Source: Oceanospirillaceae bacterium (lineage in GTDB: Bacteria; Pseudomonadota; Gammaproteobacteria; Pseudomonadales; Oceanobacteraceae). From it: 64,000 bases of DNA. Location: NCBI GenBank assembly GCA_002724925.1, contig PBQA01000015.1:24834-88833 (forward strand), given 5' to 3'. This document shows positions 51,401 to 59,354 of this stretch, one piece after another. The first letter of the stretch is position 1. Each line of letters starts with the position of its first letter. The notes under the pieces were generated by a model. That model searched no databases and was not told the DNA's origin. It saw nothing but the letters and a program-made list of their open reading frames with translations. The position numbers were made by a program, and so were the translations under genes.

Positions 51401-51995
51401 CACGAATATCGCTGAGTCGCTCCAGGTTCTCCTGAGTACGCCGCATGCGGTTTTCGGTTTCACGACGACGGTCTTTGTATTTCGAGATACCCGCGGCTTC
51501 TTCGACGTAAACACGCAATTCTTCAGGCTTCGCTTCGATTAAGCGCGAGATCATGCCCTGCTCAATAATCGCGTATGAACGTGGCCCGAGGCCGGTGCCC
51601 AGAAAGATATCGGTAATGTCTTTGCGCCGGCACTTGGTGCCATTCAGATAGTAAGTGGACTGACCGTCGCGGGTGACCTGACGGCGCACGCTGATTTCTG
51701 TGAACTGGGCGTGTTCGCCTTTCAAGGTGCCATCGCTGTTATCAAACACCAGATCAACGCTGGCTTTACTGACCGGTTTACGTTCGGCCGAGCCGTTAAA
51801 GATCACGTCCGTCATGGCGTCGCCACGCAGATACTTGGCCGAGCTTTCCCCCATCACCCAACGCACAGCATCAATCGTGTTCGATTTGCCACAACCGTTC
51901 GGCCCGACAATCCCCGTCAGGTTGGTGTTGAATGGCACAGACGTCGGATCAACGAAAGATTTAAAACCGGATAGTCGGATCGCTTTCAGGCGCAT
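48486..51995 (-). CDS. smc: Chromosome segregation ATPase SMC
   Basis: A 1169-residue SMC. The N-terminal ATP-binding head has Walker A GPNGCGKS at 31-38. Long coiled coils follow (about 170-500 and 680-1000), separated by a hinge near 515-640 (REGVAHWLESHQL, AVVVDDVNAAESWL). The C-terminal head has the signature LLSGGEKALTA and Walker B FCMLDEVDAPLDD. It organises chromosomes with ScpA/ScpB in bacteria that lack MukB, so this organism uses the SMC system as Pseudomonas does rather than the MukBEF system of enterobacteria. Confidence 0.97.
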   Translation of the reverse strand: MRLKAIRLSGFKSFVDPTSVPFNTNLTGIVGPNGCGKSNTIDAVRWVMGESSAKYLRGDAMTDVIFNGSAERKPVSKASVDLVFDNSDGTLKGEHAQFTEISVRRQVTRDGQSTYYLNGTKCRRKDITDIFLGTGLGPRSYAIIEQGMISRLIEAKPEELRVYVEEAAGISKYKDRRRETENRMRRTQENLERLSDIRDELERQLAHLQRQAQAAEKYKVLKAEERQKKAELLAIRWTALNEEYEQREKVIREHEVQFESHMAKQRTADAGIEELRLDHQARTDAFNTAQGKYYEVGNRIARQEQKIEHQSQLALQLDSDLAEVEKNILDTQRQLEQDQLQQEELAEQRLMLEPELEMLQAAEEEHAAELLDAEEAQRQWQSQWDTFTQRASEPTRRADVAQSRIQATEQQVLRLEQQIERLKQEREQLTSDPDLGDFALLQEEVSEAELQAEEQQARLEEIRGQLEDVREDSERRRKELEEGRQRLQQMLGRKATLEALQKAALGQSREGVAHWLESHQLARKSRLAQQLTVAEGWETAVETVLGDYLQAVVVDDVNAAESWLAGFTDGTLTLWESSASSSDVESGGLLLDKLTTNQDLSSLMGKVRTAETLPEAMAMRPDLAQDESVITPDGIWLGPAWLRVARDQDNEGGILARQQELELIDAEADELDISVEEWEADLESVLLRQRSLEQQRDNAQQEWQTISRKLMEQKASLSGQQAKAEQLRLRTEKLEQSLSETEETRTLESEALAELRLEWQEAMSAVDEDTDERERLQQIRSDVEQRLSQARMAAGQQKDRLHQLQLQLQALNSRDESTRHAISRLAEAMQKLKERRDQINANQNRDHSADLELLRAEMEALQEEKLQAEDVMTEARHALEQADTRLRQLEQERSEAEQQALAERNKLEQIRMECQALDIRRNGLVDQLREDKLSMADVLDSLPEVANEEQWANELTRIGERIQRLGAINLAAIEEYKLQSERKVYLDSQNDDLEKALDTLEGAIRKIDAETRNRFQETFDRMNAGLADLFPKVFGGGHASLELTTDDLLTTGVAIMARPPGKKNSTIHLLSGGEKALTAIALVFSIFQLNPAPFCMLDEVDAPLDDANVGRYARLVKAMSEKVQFIYITHNKIAMEMADQLMGVTMHEPGVSRLVSVDVEEAAVMVENG

Positions 51996-52115
51996 AACAG
52001 GGAGGGACGTCCTTTTAACTGTACCGGGGCCAGGCCGCCGGGAGCCGCAATGAAGACTTTGATATTATCACAGTTCACCTGCGACAAAAGCCGCGAAAAT
52101 GCGACACAACTTCGC

Positions 52116-52790
52116 TCAGTCGAGGGCAGGCATCGGGTTCTCGGCCATGGCATCAAGAACCAACTGACGCTGGTAGAGGCTGAATTCACGAAACACCGGG
52201 GGCAACTCAGCAACCTTACGCGCAAGAATAAGTTCAACAACTTTGGCAAAAAAAGCAATGCTGCGGTCTAATCCCTCTTGCGAAAAACGAATCGATAATG
52301 AATAGGTACGCTGGATCGCTGGTTGAAGATCACTCAGTAACGTCGAGAGGTATGGATTATTAATCACCTCACACGCGGCCCGCATCAGATCGAAGCCGGC
52401 CAGCATAAACAGAAATTTGTCCTTCTTAAGCTCAGGCGACTGTAGCTTCATGGCTTGATTTAACAGGGGCATTTTATTCTCTTCAGTCCACTGAAGAGCA
52501 ACCTGTGTGGCCAGCAGAGTAAGCAGGGCTTCGTATATATCGTAAAGGCCGTTTACGCGCTCGGCGGTCAGCTCAGCAACCATGGCACCACGGCGTGGCT
52601 GGATAGTCACCAGATGCCGCGACTCCAGCAGCAACAGGGCCTCGCGAACCGAACCACGGCTTACATGCAACTCCTCGACAACGCGCGCTTCCTGGATACG
52701 CTCACCAGAAATAAGCTCTCCTTTAATGATGCGCTCAGCCAGATGGGCCGCTATTTTTTCTGCAAGACTTTCGTGGGCTACAAAACTCAT
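52116..52790 (-). CDS. GntR/FadR-family transcriptional regulator (FCD type)
   Basis: A 224-residue regulator. A winged helix-turn-helix at about 10-75 (IIKGELISGERIQEARVVEELHVSRGSVREALLLLE) is followed by an all-helical FCD effector domain with the Asp/His pattern of the family less distinct. I use the ATG at 52788-52790 (MSFVAHES), as upstream Met codons lie in the promoter region. It is divergent from alkB with 175 bp between. A gntR gene also adjoins alkB2 in Alcanivorax, so regulation of the alkane hydroxylase by this protein is a reasonable inference. Confidence 0.88.
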   Translation of the reverse strand: MSFVAHESLAEKIAAHLAERIIKGELISGERIQEARVVEELHVSRGSVREALLLLESRHLVTIQPRRGAMVAELTAERVNGLYDIYEALLTLLATQVALQWTEENKMPLLNQAMKLQSPELKKDKFLFMLAGFDLMRAACEVINNPYLSTLLSDLQPAIQRTYSLSIRFSQEGLDRSIAFFAKVVELILARKVAELPPVFREFSLYQRQLVLDAMAENPMPALD

Positions 52791-52904
52791 AACTATACTG
52801 AAATCAGTGAGATGCGCGGCATAGTACCACATTGAGCCAAACCACATGGATATTGGCTGACTTCTGTCTTTTCCGAACCTGTAACCTGTTCAGATTCGTG
52901 TTAG

Positions 52905-52917
52905 ATTGTAGGACAAT
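52905..52917. promoter_or_regulatory. Candidate GntR operator in the gntR-alkB gap
   Basis: The perfect palindrome ATTGT-AGG-ACAAT fits the TNGT-N(0-3)-ACNA pattern of FadR-subfamily operators. It lies about 50-60 bp upstream of the alkB start and about 115 bp upstream of gntR. A single site is visible. Confidence 0.45.
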
Positions 52918-52942
52918 ATAACAATCAAACAACAAAACAAAT

Positions 52943-52948
52943 TATAAT
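52943..52948 (+). promoter_or_regulatory. Possible -10 box of alkB
   Basis: TATAAT at 52943-52948 is a perfect -10 hexamer 17 bp before the alkB ATG, followed by the ribosome site TGGAGG at 52955-52960. The implied leader would be only about 10 bases, and no good -35 lies at 17 bp spacing, so either an activator is needed or the true promoter lies upstream. Confidence 0.3.
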
Positions 52949-52965
52949 CCTGTTATGGAGGCCGT

Positions 52966-54114
52966 ATGACTCAGGCAACAGCACAGACTATCAGCGCTAA
53001 CGATTGGCGCATGCAACTCAAGAAGTACGGTTATCTGATCGTTTTGATTCCAGCTGTGCTCTTCCCGCTCGCCCTGTTGGGCTGGGAATCAACCGGCAGC
53101 CAGCACGACGCATGGTGGTATTTCCCGATTTTCGTTGTGTTTGGCATTATCCCACTGCTCGATCACCTGATTGGTAAAGACCCGTTCAACCCGAACGAAG
53201 AAGACGATGTGCCTCGCATGTCGCTGGAGAAATGGTATCCATTCCTGACCATCCTGACCCTCCCGGTTATGGCGGTCACGATAGCTTACGGGGCTTCGCT
53301 GTTCGCAAGTACTGAAGTTGGCCTGTTCGGCAAGATTGGTATGGTCATCTCAATGGGTGTGATCACAGGTATCGTCTGCATCAACGTTGGTCACGAGCTG
53401 ATTCACAAAGACAGCACACTTGAGCAATGGACTGGCGGTCTGCTGCTGGCACTGGTCACCTATGCGGGCTTCAAAGTCGAGCACATCCGTGGCCATCACG
53501 TGCATGTTTCTACTCCTGAAGACGCATCTTCGTCACGTTATAACCAGACGCTGTATCAGTTTCTGCCTCACGCGTATTTCCACAACTTCATGAATGCCTG
53601 GAGCCTCGAAGCGAAAAAACTGAAGCGCAAAAATCTGCCAGCACTGCACTGGAAGAATGAACTGATCTGGTGGTACGGCATTTCATTGGCAACCATGATC
53701 GGCTTTGGTCTGGTATGGGGCTGGATGGGTGCGCTGTTCTTTATCGCGCAGAGCTTCTTCGCGTTCACACTGCTGGAGATCGTGAACTACATCGAACACT
53801 ACGGCCTGCACCGTCGTAAGCTGGAAAACGGCCGCTATGAGCGCACTACCCCAGCACACTCGTGGAACAGTAACTTCCTGCTGACCAACCTCTTCCTGGT
53901 TCAACTGCAGCGTCACTCAGATCACCACGCGAATCCGAAGCGTCGTTATCAGGTGCTGCGCCACTTTGACGAAAGCCCGCAGCTGCCGAGCGGCTATGCA
54001 GGCATGGTGGTTCTGGCGGTTATTCCACCACTGTGGTTCAAAGTCATGAATCCACGTGTTGAAGCCTACTATAAAGGCGAAGAACATCAGCTGACTGCTA
54101 ATCAGCAGGGCTAA
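52966..54114 (+). CDS. alkB: Alkane 1-monooxygenase
   Basis: A 382-residue integral-membrane diiron hydroxylase that oxidises the terminal methyl group of n-alkanes, receiving electrons from rubredoxin. About six TM helices surround the histidine clusters HELIHK at 143-148, EHIRGHH at 172-178, the alkane-hydroxylase signature NYIEHYGLHRRK from about 274, and LQRHSDHHANPKRRY from about 314. All ligand histidines are present. No rubredoxin gene follows; a strong terminator closes the transcript, so electron partners must be elsewhere. Highly biased codons (CTG, CGT, GGT) suggest strong expression. Confidence 0.96.
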   Translation: MTQATAQTISANDWRMQLKKYGYLIVLIPAVLFPLALLGWESTGSQHDAWWYFPIFVVFGIIPLLDHLIGKDPFNPNEEDDVPRMSLEKWYPFLTILTLPVMAVTIAYGASLFASTEVGLFGKIGMVISMGVITGIVCINVGHELIHKDSTLEQWTGGLLLALVTYAGFKVEHIRGHHVHVSTPEDASSSRYNQTLYQFLPHAYFHNFMNAWSLEAKKLKRKNLPALHWKNELIWWYGISLATMIGFGLVWGWMGALFFIAQSFFAFTLLEIVNYIEHYGLHRRKLENGRYERTTPAHSWNSNFLLTNLFLVQLQRHSDHHANPKRRYQVLRHFDESPQLPSGYAGMVVLAVIPPLWFKVMNPRVEAYYKGEEHQLTANQQG

Positions 54115-54132
54115 CAACGCTTTAACCCCCTT

Positions 54133-54158
54133 GGGGAGCCTCCGGGCTCCCCTTTTTT
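54133..54158 (+). terminator. Terminator of alkB
   Basis: GGGGAGCC-TCCG-GGCTCCCC followed by TTTTTT, 18 bp past the stop codon. Confidence 0.9.
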
Positions 54159-54250
54159 ATACCCGCACCTTTGTGAGCCACTGAGTAACAGGCCGCGACA
54201 GACGCCACAGAATCTGTAAAATCCTTCAAAAAAATAATAAAGGATTCATC

Positions 54251-55444
54251 ATGGCCTTCTATCGCCTAGCCATCGCCGCCTTGCTTCTCACCAGCTTTCA
54301 CAGCTCCAATGCCGCTGAAACCCCGGATTATTCAGACTCCGACAATTGGCTATGCCACCCAGAACAGAGTGACCGGGACAATGTCTGCTTACGCGATCAG
54401 GCAGTGATCAGTGTCGCCGCCAATGGCAGCAGTTCAGTAACCCCCGGCTATATTGAGCAGATCCCTGCGGTCGATTGCTTCTACGCCTACCCCACCGCCT
54501 CTATGGATGTCACCGCCAACAGCAATATGACGCCCGACGCTCAGGAAAAAGACACCACGACCATACAGTTCGGACGCTATGCTGAAGTCTGCCGAACGTT
54601 TGCTCCGGTATACCGTCAGCGCACCCTCACCTACCTCGGTATTGGCGCGCTCGGTGATGGCCTGGTGTCTGAAGAGAACATGGCCAAAGCAAACGAAACG
54701 GCCTACCAGGACGTCCGCAATGCGTTCGAGCATTACCTGAACAACGACAGCAATGGACGTGGCTTTATTCTGATTGGCCACTCACAAGGGGCGCGTCTGC
54801 TTGCGCGTTTAGTGGAAGAAGAGATTGAAAATAATGAAGTACTCAGCCAGCGACTCGTTTCAGCCCACCTCATAGGTACCAGTATTTCTGTTCCTGTGGG
54901 TGAGCAAGTAGGAGGTACTTTCCAACGCACGCCACTGTGCACATCGGCTAATCAATCGGGCTGCGTCGTCGCTTACTCGGCATTCCGCAAAGGCGACCCC
55001 GAACTGGCAAATCCGCGCTTTGGTGTCGCATCTGAACCCGGTTATGAAGCGGCATGTACACACCCTGGGGCATTGGCAGGTGGTGCAGAAACACTTCAGG
55101 CCCGACTCCCGTTTGATCAGCCTTACGCATTTGATGTACTTCTTAAATTAAAAGGCTCCAGCGGCCCGTACAAAAGTTGGTGGAAAAGCCTGGGAGCAAA
55201 ACGCCAGGCTGACTATTACGCCGTGCCGGGGCAATTTTCGGGTGAATGTGTAAGGAACAACAACGGCGCTCACTATCTTGAAGTCACCATCGACAGCGAC
55301 CCAGGCGACCCGAGAGCCGATGACTATCGCGGAGAGCTGATCGTAGTAAAGGGCTGGGGGTTACACCTGATGGACGTGAACCTTGCTCAGGGCGATCTGA
55401 TCCGTCTCGCGGGAGATCAGATCAACGCATGGATTCAGCGCTGA
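54251..55444 (+). CDS. Exported DUF3089 alpha/beta-hydrolase
   Basis: A 397-residue protein with signal peptide (cleavage near residue 21, NAA). DUF3089 features: NWLCHPEQSD, VDCFYAYPTASMD, RQRTLTYL and the nucleophile elbow FILIGHSQGARLL. A late NNNGAHYLEVTI and GWGLHLMDVN provide candidate His/Asp partners. Seven or more cysteines suggest periplasmic disulfides. Probably a secreted esterase or lipase. It follows alkB on the same strand but is separated by a terminator, so it is expressed independently. Confidence 0.83.
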   Translation: MAFYRLAIAALLLTSFHSSNAAETPDYSDSDNWLCHPEQSDRDNVCLRDQAVISVAANGSSSVTPGYIEQIPAVDCFYAYPTASMDVTANSNMTPDAQEKDTTTIQFGRYAEVCRTFAPVYRQRTLTYLGIGALGDGLVSEENMAKANETAYQDVRNAFEHYLNNDSNGRGFILIGHSQGARLLARLVEEEIENNEVLSQRLVSAHLIGTSISVPVGEQVGGTFQRTPLCTSANQSGCVVAYSAFRKGDPELANPRFGVASEPGYEAACTHPGALAGGAETLQARLPFDQPYAFDVLLKLKGSSGPYKSWWKSLGAKRQADYYAVPGQFSGECVRNNNGAHYLEVTIDSDPGDPRADDYRGELIVVKGWGLHLMDVNLAQGDLIRLAGDQINAWIQR

Positions 55445-55466
55445 AAGGCTGGCGCCCGGATTACAT

Positions 55467-56237
55467 TCACCTCTCAGCCTGCACCAGAGCGGGTACGCTG
55501 TCATCCCCCATCTGCCAATCCAGATAAGGCTGGTCCACCATGGCGAGGCCCAAAATCGTGCGATCCATATTGGCCGATACCTCAGTGATGAACTGATCAA
55601 TCGGCCCTTTTTTCGCTTGGTGTGAAATAACCGCGTGCACATCGTAAACTTTGTAAAGCTGACGCTTAATCCCCATCAACCCCAGTTCAAACAACACGGG
55701 GTCAGCACCGGAGTCAGCGAAGATAAAACCATCAATACGCCCGCTGTCTACTTTACGCAGAGACCCTTCAATTGAGTGATCCTCACTAATCGGAAAAGGA
55801 AACAAGTCAGCATGTCCACCGTAAGTTGCCAGTCGATAGTTCTGAAGGTTGTCGATATCAAGAGTCACTTCACTGCGTGTGTAGAGCACGAAATTGATCG
55901 TGAACAGAGTAGAAGACGAGTAACCAAAAGGTAATGCAGTACCTGTGGCTTTACGGTCTTTAATCAGAGGAAAATGAAAATCTGCCTCACCGGACGCTGC
56001 CATCATCAGAGAACGTTTGAAGGGGAAGCGCTCAATCGTAATCTGCCGCCCAGATTCTTCACTCCATTGACGGACTACTTCTACGAGCGGATGTTCGGGC
56101 CCTTGTCCTGGCGCATCTCCCATATAAGGCACAACGACCTTGAGGGCACGCGAATCATCAGCATTTCCTTGGTCAGTATCCGCATATGCTGATGAATAGC
56201 ACAAGATCAAGAACAGATAGAGTAAAGCTTTTTTCAT
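55467..56237 (-). CDS. Periplasmic substrate-binding-like protein (SBP family 3)
   Basis: A 256-residue exported protein with signal peptide MKKALLYLFLILCYSSAYA. The body shows the bilobed solute-binding pattern seen in stand-alone amino-acid-binding-like proteins: LKVVVPYMGDAPG, WSEESGRQITIERFPFKRSLMMAASGEADFHFPLI, LATYGGHADLF and FIFADSGADPVLFELG. No permease or ATPase gene is adjacent, so it is an orphan receptor or binding protein. I start at the ATG at 56235-56237; a longer frame exists but lacks a signal sequence. Confidence 0.75.
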   Translation of the reverse strand: MKKALLYLFLILCYSSAYADTDQGNADDSRALKVVVPYMGDAPGQGPEHPLVEVVRQWSEESGRQITIERFPFKRSLMMAASGEADFHFPLIKDRKATGTALPFGYSSSTLFTINFVLYTRSEVTLDIDNLQNYRLATYGGHADLFPFPISEDHSIEGSLRKVDSGRIDGFIFADSGADPVLFELGLMGIKRQLYKVYDVHAVISHQAKKGPIDQFITEVSANMDRTILGLAMVDQPYLDWQMGDDSVPALVQAER

Positions 56238-56559
56238 CGTTGATTCTCTTATCAGTGTACCAATCCGGTACTGATTGAATCCCTGACATGATGATTTAAG
56301 GTTAGTCGCTGAACGCAACCTCCTCAATATAAATGCGCAAAAAGTCTCAGCGCATTGTCAGAATGTGACCGGCATCGCCGGGAACAGAGGATGAACGTAC
56401 ATCAGACTCATCAAACAGTAGAAGAAGCTGTCATTTTCCGATTCATGAATGAGTTGAACCCGCTATGAATGCTTAAAGGCCCGAGCGGTTTGTGTTCTGA
56501 AATACTGGACTGGTGGCGCGACAATATCGACAGCCGCTACCGTTTCAAGCGTTGGCATC
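56238..56559. other. Gene-free interval
   Basis: About 320 bp between the binding-protein gene and the end of the EEP gene. It contains an imperfect hairpin at 56251-56275 (ATCAG.GTACC / GGTAC.TGAT). I see no coding frame with protein-like composition and no terminator for the upstream EEP gene. Confidence 0.4.
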
Positions 56560-57654
56560 CTACTGGGCACCTGAGCTCCGTGGATTCGGTACGTCCTGCT
56601 TCTCAACATCCTCTTCGGTAACGGCTTCCTCAGCTCGTTCCCTGTCTTCCTGATCTGCCGATTCACTGACCTGCCCTTTTCCTTTCTGAGGCGTGTAATT
56701 TAGTGCGGTATACAAGGAAAAGTGATCGGAGCCAATATGAGGTAAACGCTCAAGCTGACTCAAAGTAAAGTGATGGCTATGAAAAACGTGATCCAACGGC
56801 CAGCGCAGAAACGGGAAATCGGCATGGAAAGTATTAAATGCTCCGCGGCCGATCCGGGGGTCAAGCAATCCACTGATGTGACGAAACAGACGCGTTGTAG
56901 GCGACCATGCGACATCATTCAGGTCGCCGGTAACAATTAATGGTTCACCGGAGTCTGCGATGCTGCGAGCAAGAATTGCCAGTTCGGCGTCGCGTGGTGA
57001 TGACACCTCACTCTCTGTCGGGCTAGGTGGCTCAGGGTGCATAAAATGCATACGCACTTCGACGCCTGAACGGAGGGTCACGCAGGCATGCATCGACGGA
57101 ATATCATCTTTCACCAGGTATTCAATCGCACTGTCACTGAGCGGTAAGCGGGAATACAGGTGCATACCGTACAGGTTATCGAGCGGACACTTGAGCGTAT
57201 GCGGCATCTCATCTTCGAGCACGTCTAGCTGCTGTTCCCACCACTTGTCGGATTCCAACGTCACCAGAATGTCTGGCTTATAGTCACGCACCAGAGAAAT
57301 CAATTTCGCAGAGTCATGGTTAGGTGTCAGCACATTCGCCGTGATTATGCTCACCTGATTATCCAAACCCTGAATTGTGGTTTTACGCACCTCCTTTTTC
57401 CACAGAGGCGTGTACGGCAAAACCCATTTGAGCTGCCAACCTAAGGAAGTAGCAACCATCACGACACACGCCCAGTAAAGACTGTCACCGGAGTTACCGA
57501 ATAACAGCAGAAGTAAGAGAACGACCACACCAAACGCTGCAATCTGGATACGTGGAAAATCCAGGCCTCTGACGATCCAGTGGGTGAAGCGGGTTTCAGG
57601 AAGCACAGTCGTGATAGCGACCAGCAGAGATGCAATGACTAAAACGAAAAACAT
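56560..57654 (-). CDS. Membrane-anchored endonuclease/exonuclease/phosphatase-family protein
   Basis: A 364-residue protein with three N-terminal TM helices (about 1-16, 25-50, 57-75) followed by a soluble EEP domain. That domain shows VSIITANVLTPN (metal-site Asn), DILVTLESD (catalytic Glu), MHFMHPEP, VTGDLNDVAWSPTTR (the GDxN motif) and PLDHVFHS...HIGSDHF (terminal SDH). All active-site motifs are intact. The tail is acidic and charged. Such proteins act on periplasmic DNA, phosphoesters or lipid headgroups; the substrate is not predictable here. Confidence 0.85.
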   Translation of the reverse strand: MFFVLVIASLLVAITTVLPETRFTHWIVRGLDFPRIQIAAFGVVVLLLLLLFGNSGDSLYWACVVMVATSLGWQLKWVLPYTPLWKKEVRKTTIQGLDNQVSIITANVLTPNHDSAKLISLVRDYKPDILVTLESDKWWEQQLDVLEDEMPHTLKCPLDNLYGMHLYSRLPLSDSAIEYLVKDDIPSMHACVTLRSGVEVRMHFMHPEPPSPTESEVSSPRDAELAILARSIADSGEPLIVTGDLNDVAWSPTTRLFRHISGLLDPRIGRGAFNTFHADFPFLRWPLDHVFHSHHFTLSQLERLPHIGSDHFSLYTALNYTPQKGKGQVSESADQEDRERAEEAVTEEDVEKQDVPNPRSSGAQ

Positions 57655-57760
57655 GACGATGGCTCTGATTTAAGATCCAGTCACTATACCCTGCCTTTCT
57701 GGGTGGGAGAATGTCTGAGGACCAACAACAGCGACAACCTCGTTATATCCAGGCAATACA

Positions 57761-57781
57761 AGCAAGCTCAAATAGCTTGCT
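57761..57781. other. Perfect 8-bp hairpin
   Basis: AGCAAGCT-CAAAT-AGCTTGCT in the gap between the EEP gene and the hydrolase chimera. No proper T-tract follows on either strand, so at best it is a weak terminator for the minus-strand chimera gene. Confidence 0.35.
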
Positions 57782-57783
57782 TC

Positions 57784-57897
57784 TCATGTGGGCCAGGTAA
57801 CATATAAAGGTTTATTCATCCATGGCAGTTTGACGGCAGAATAAGGTAGCGGACAACGCTCCAGTAATACATCATAAGGTCGCTCTTCAACGATCAA
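57784..57897 (-). pseudogene. Short protein-like remnant downstream of the chimera
   Basis: A minus-strand frame of 37 residues from a TTG reads LIVEERPYDVLLERCPLP and then YSAVKLPWMNKPLYVTWPT. It has protein-like composition but no room for a whole domain, and the frame upstream is closed by a TAG. I take it as the end of a degraded gene of unknown identity. It could be a chance frame. Confidence 0.25.
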
Positions 57898-57954
57898 ACT
57901 CTAGCATTCATAGCCCACCAAAGTACTGGCGTAGCTTTCATTTCTCAATAGCGT

Positions 57955-58848
57955 CTAGATGAGCTTACTCTTAAGCCATTGGCGTATATCCTCAACCACT
58001 TCATCTTGGTGACTTACTTCCTGCTCATCGTTAAACGTATGATCGAGATTCTCGTAGGGTATGAAATCGATATTATCTTTCTGAACTTTTCGGAGAGACT
58101 CAATCATCTCGTTCACTTCATCTGGCGAAACGGAGGTATCCAGCCCTCCCTGAATCACTAATAAAGGCGTATTCACCGCTTTGAGAACATTCAGCTGGTC
58201 TATCGACAACATTTGATGCCACCAGCGATACCCGTGACCACTGACCTCCAGGTCTGATGGTTCACTACTCAGAACATGATTTGAAAACCCCAGAAACCCT
58301 TGAGCGGCCTTTGCTGCTTCCTCGCTGCTGGCCGCCCCCGTTCTGATACTATGCAAAACATCGTCAATAAACATTCGGCCACCGCCGTTAAAAGCAACCG
58401 TCGCATCAATAGTATTGAGTTCCGCCGCCAGCAAATTCGCCACGAGTGCTCCTTCACTACCTCCCAAAACAATTAATCTCGGGTAGGCGAAATCACTAGG
58501 AAGAAAGCGAATACCCGCCAGCTCCGCCCCTGGAGCCATTACAATATCCTCAGATATCTTCTTCGTTGGTAGCATGATGACACCTTCTGGCAGAACTTGA
58601 TTGCCGATAATCAGTTCGCCAGAAAGATTAAAAATGACACCACTACCTGCATCGGAATACAGCGGCTTCCTAAGTGGAGCAGGCTGAATCACAGAAGCTG
58701 ACCATATCCCCTGCACACGAGCGGATAGCTGCCCAGAAGGCCTGAACAGCCGAAAGTCTAGAGGTTGTCTGAATGATCTACTGTGGTTTATAGCTACCCA
58801 CCTCTGGCTTGAAAGTTTTGGCAATTCGGTTCCAACTATTGATGGCAT
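57955..58848 (-). CDS. Apparent chimera: AraC-type sensor half joined to alpha/beta-hydrolase C-terminal half
   Basis: A 297-residue frame made of two unrelated parts. Residues about 20-117 resemble the N-terminal ligand-sensing domain of AraC-family regulators (INHSRSFRQPLDFRLFRP, GSGVIFNLSGEL, PGAELAGIRFLP). At about 118, where that domain should continue toward a helix-turn-helix, it switches to a hydrolase segment. That segment has Ser131 in LGGSEGAL, Asp237 in QGGLDTSVSP and His270 in LDHTF: a full triad, but without the upstream beta-sheet and oxyanion region. No DNA-binding domain is present. The first 24 codons overlap the AhpD-like gene; the start could be ATG 58848 or TTG 58824. Possibly a non-functional deletion product. 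Confidence 0.55.
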   Translation of the reverse strand: MPSIVGTELPKLSSQRWVAINHSRSFRQPLDFRLFRPSGQLSARVQGIWSASVIQPAPLRKPLYSDAGSGVIFNLSGELIIGNQVLPEGVIMLPTKKISEDIVMAPGAELAGIRFLPSDFAYPRLIVLGGSEGALVANLLAAELNTIDATVAFNGGGRMFIDDVLHSIRTGAASSEEAAKAAQGFLGFSNHVLSSEPSDLEVSGHGYRWWHQMLSIDQLNVLKAVNTPLLVIQGGLDTSVSPDEVNEMIESLRKVQKDNIDFIPYENLDHTFNDEQEVSHQDEVVEDIRQWLKSKLI

Positions 58849-59239
58849 TCACCGCAATAGTTAAATCGACAACAGCTTGCTCGCCCAGCTCATCAATAAC
58901 CTCTTGATAGATATCATCGCTAACAGGCTTGCCAAACGTCAGGTGCTCAGCCCATTCCAATGCCGCGCGCTCTATTTGAGAATAGAACGGCATGTCCCGC
59001 CAGGCATTTAAGCCAAGAATACGCTCGCTGGCTTCGCCCTGACTGAGAGCGTCCTTACTGTGCATATCAATACAGAAGGCACATTGATTGATTTGTGATA
59101 CCCGCAGTTTAACCAATTCCCAAACGGGTATTGTTAACGTTTCTGAATTACTGAATTGGCCTCTCAGATAGGACTCCTGATTCATCAGGATTTCCATACC
59201 TTTGGCGGCCAGGGCGAAGTAGTTTGCGCGTAAAGTCAT
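58778..59239 (-). CDS. Carboxymuconolactone decarboxylase/AhpD-family protein
   Basis: A 153-residue all-helical protein with the redox motif QCAFCIDMHSKDA (CxxC with His four residues on), ELVKLRVSQIN before it and an ERAALEWAEHLT helix after. This is the peroxidase-like AhpD branch of the CMD family, about the usual 150 residues. The family often sits beside an AraC regulator, which here survives only as the N-terminal part of the overlapping downstream frame. It probably reduces peroxides using an external thiol system. Confidence 0.88.
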   Translation of the reverse strand: MTLRANYFALAAKGMEILMNQESYLRGQFSNSETLTIPVWELVKLRVSQINQCAFCIDMHSKDALSQGEASERILGLNAWRDMPFYSQIERAALEWAEHLTFGKPVSDDIYQEVIDELGEQAVVDLTIAVNAINSWNRIAKTFKPEVGSYKPQ

Positions 59240-59354
59240 CTCTCATCTCCTCTTGGGTTGTTGGAGCTACGATAAGATATGACTCAGTGCGGGTATTGAA
59301 TAAATTCGACACTCATAAAGATACCAATGGGAATCTTCTCTTTATCCTGGCCCA

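Noticed and set aside
56463..56666. Small minus-strand frame overlapping the end of the EEP gene
   Set aside because: Arg-rich shadow in another frame with no ribosome site; it mostly overlaps the charged tail of the EEP protein.
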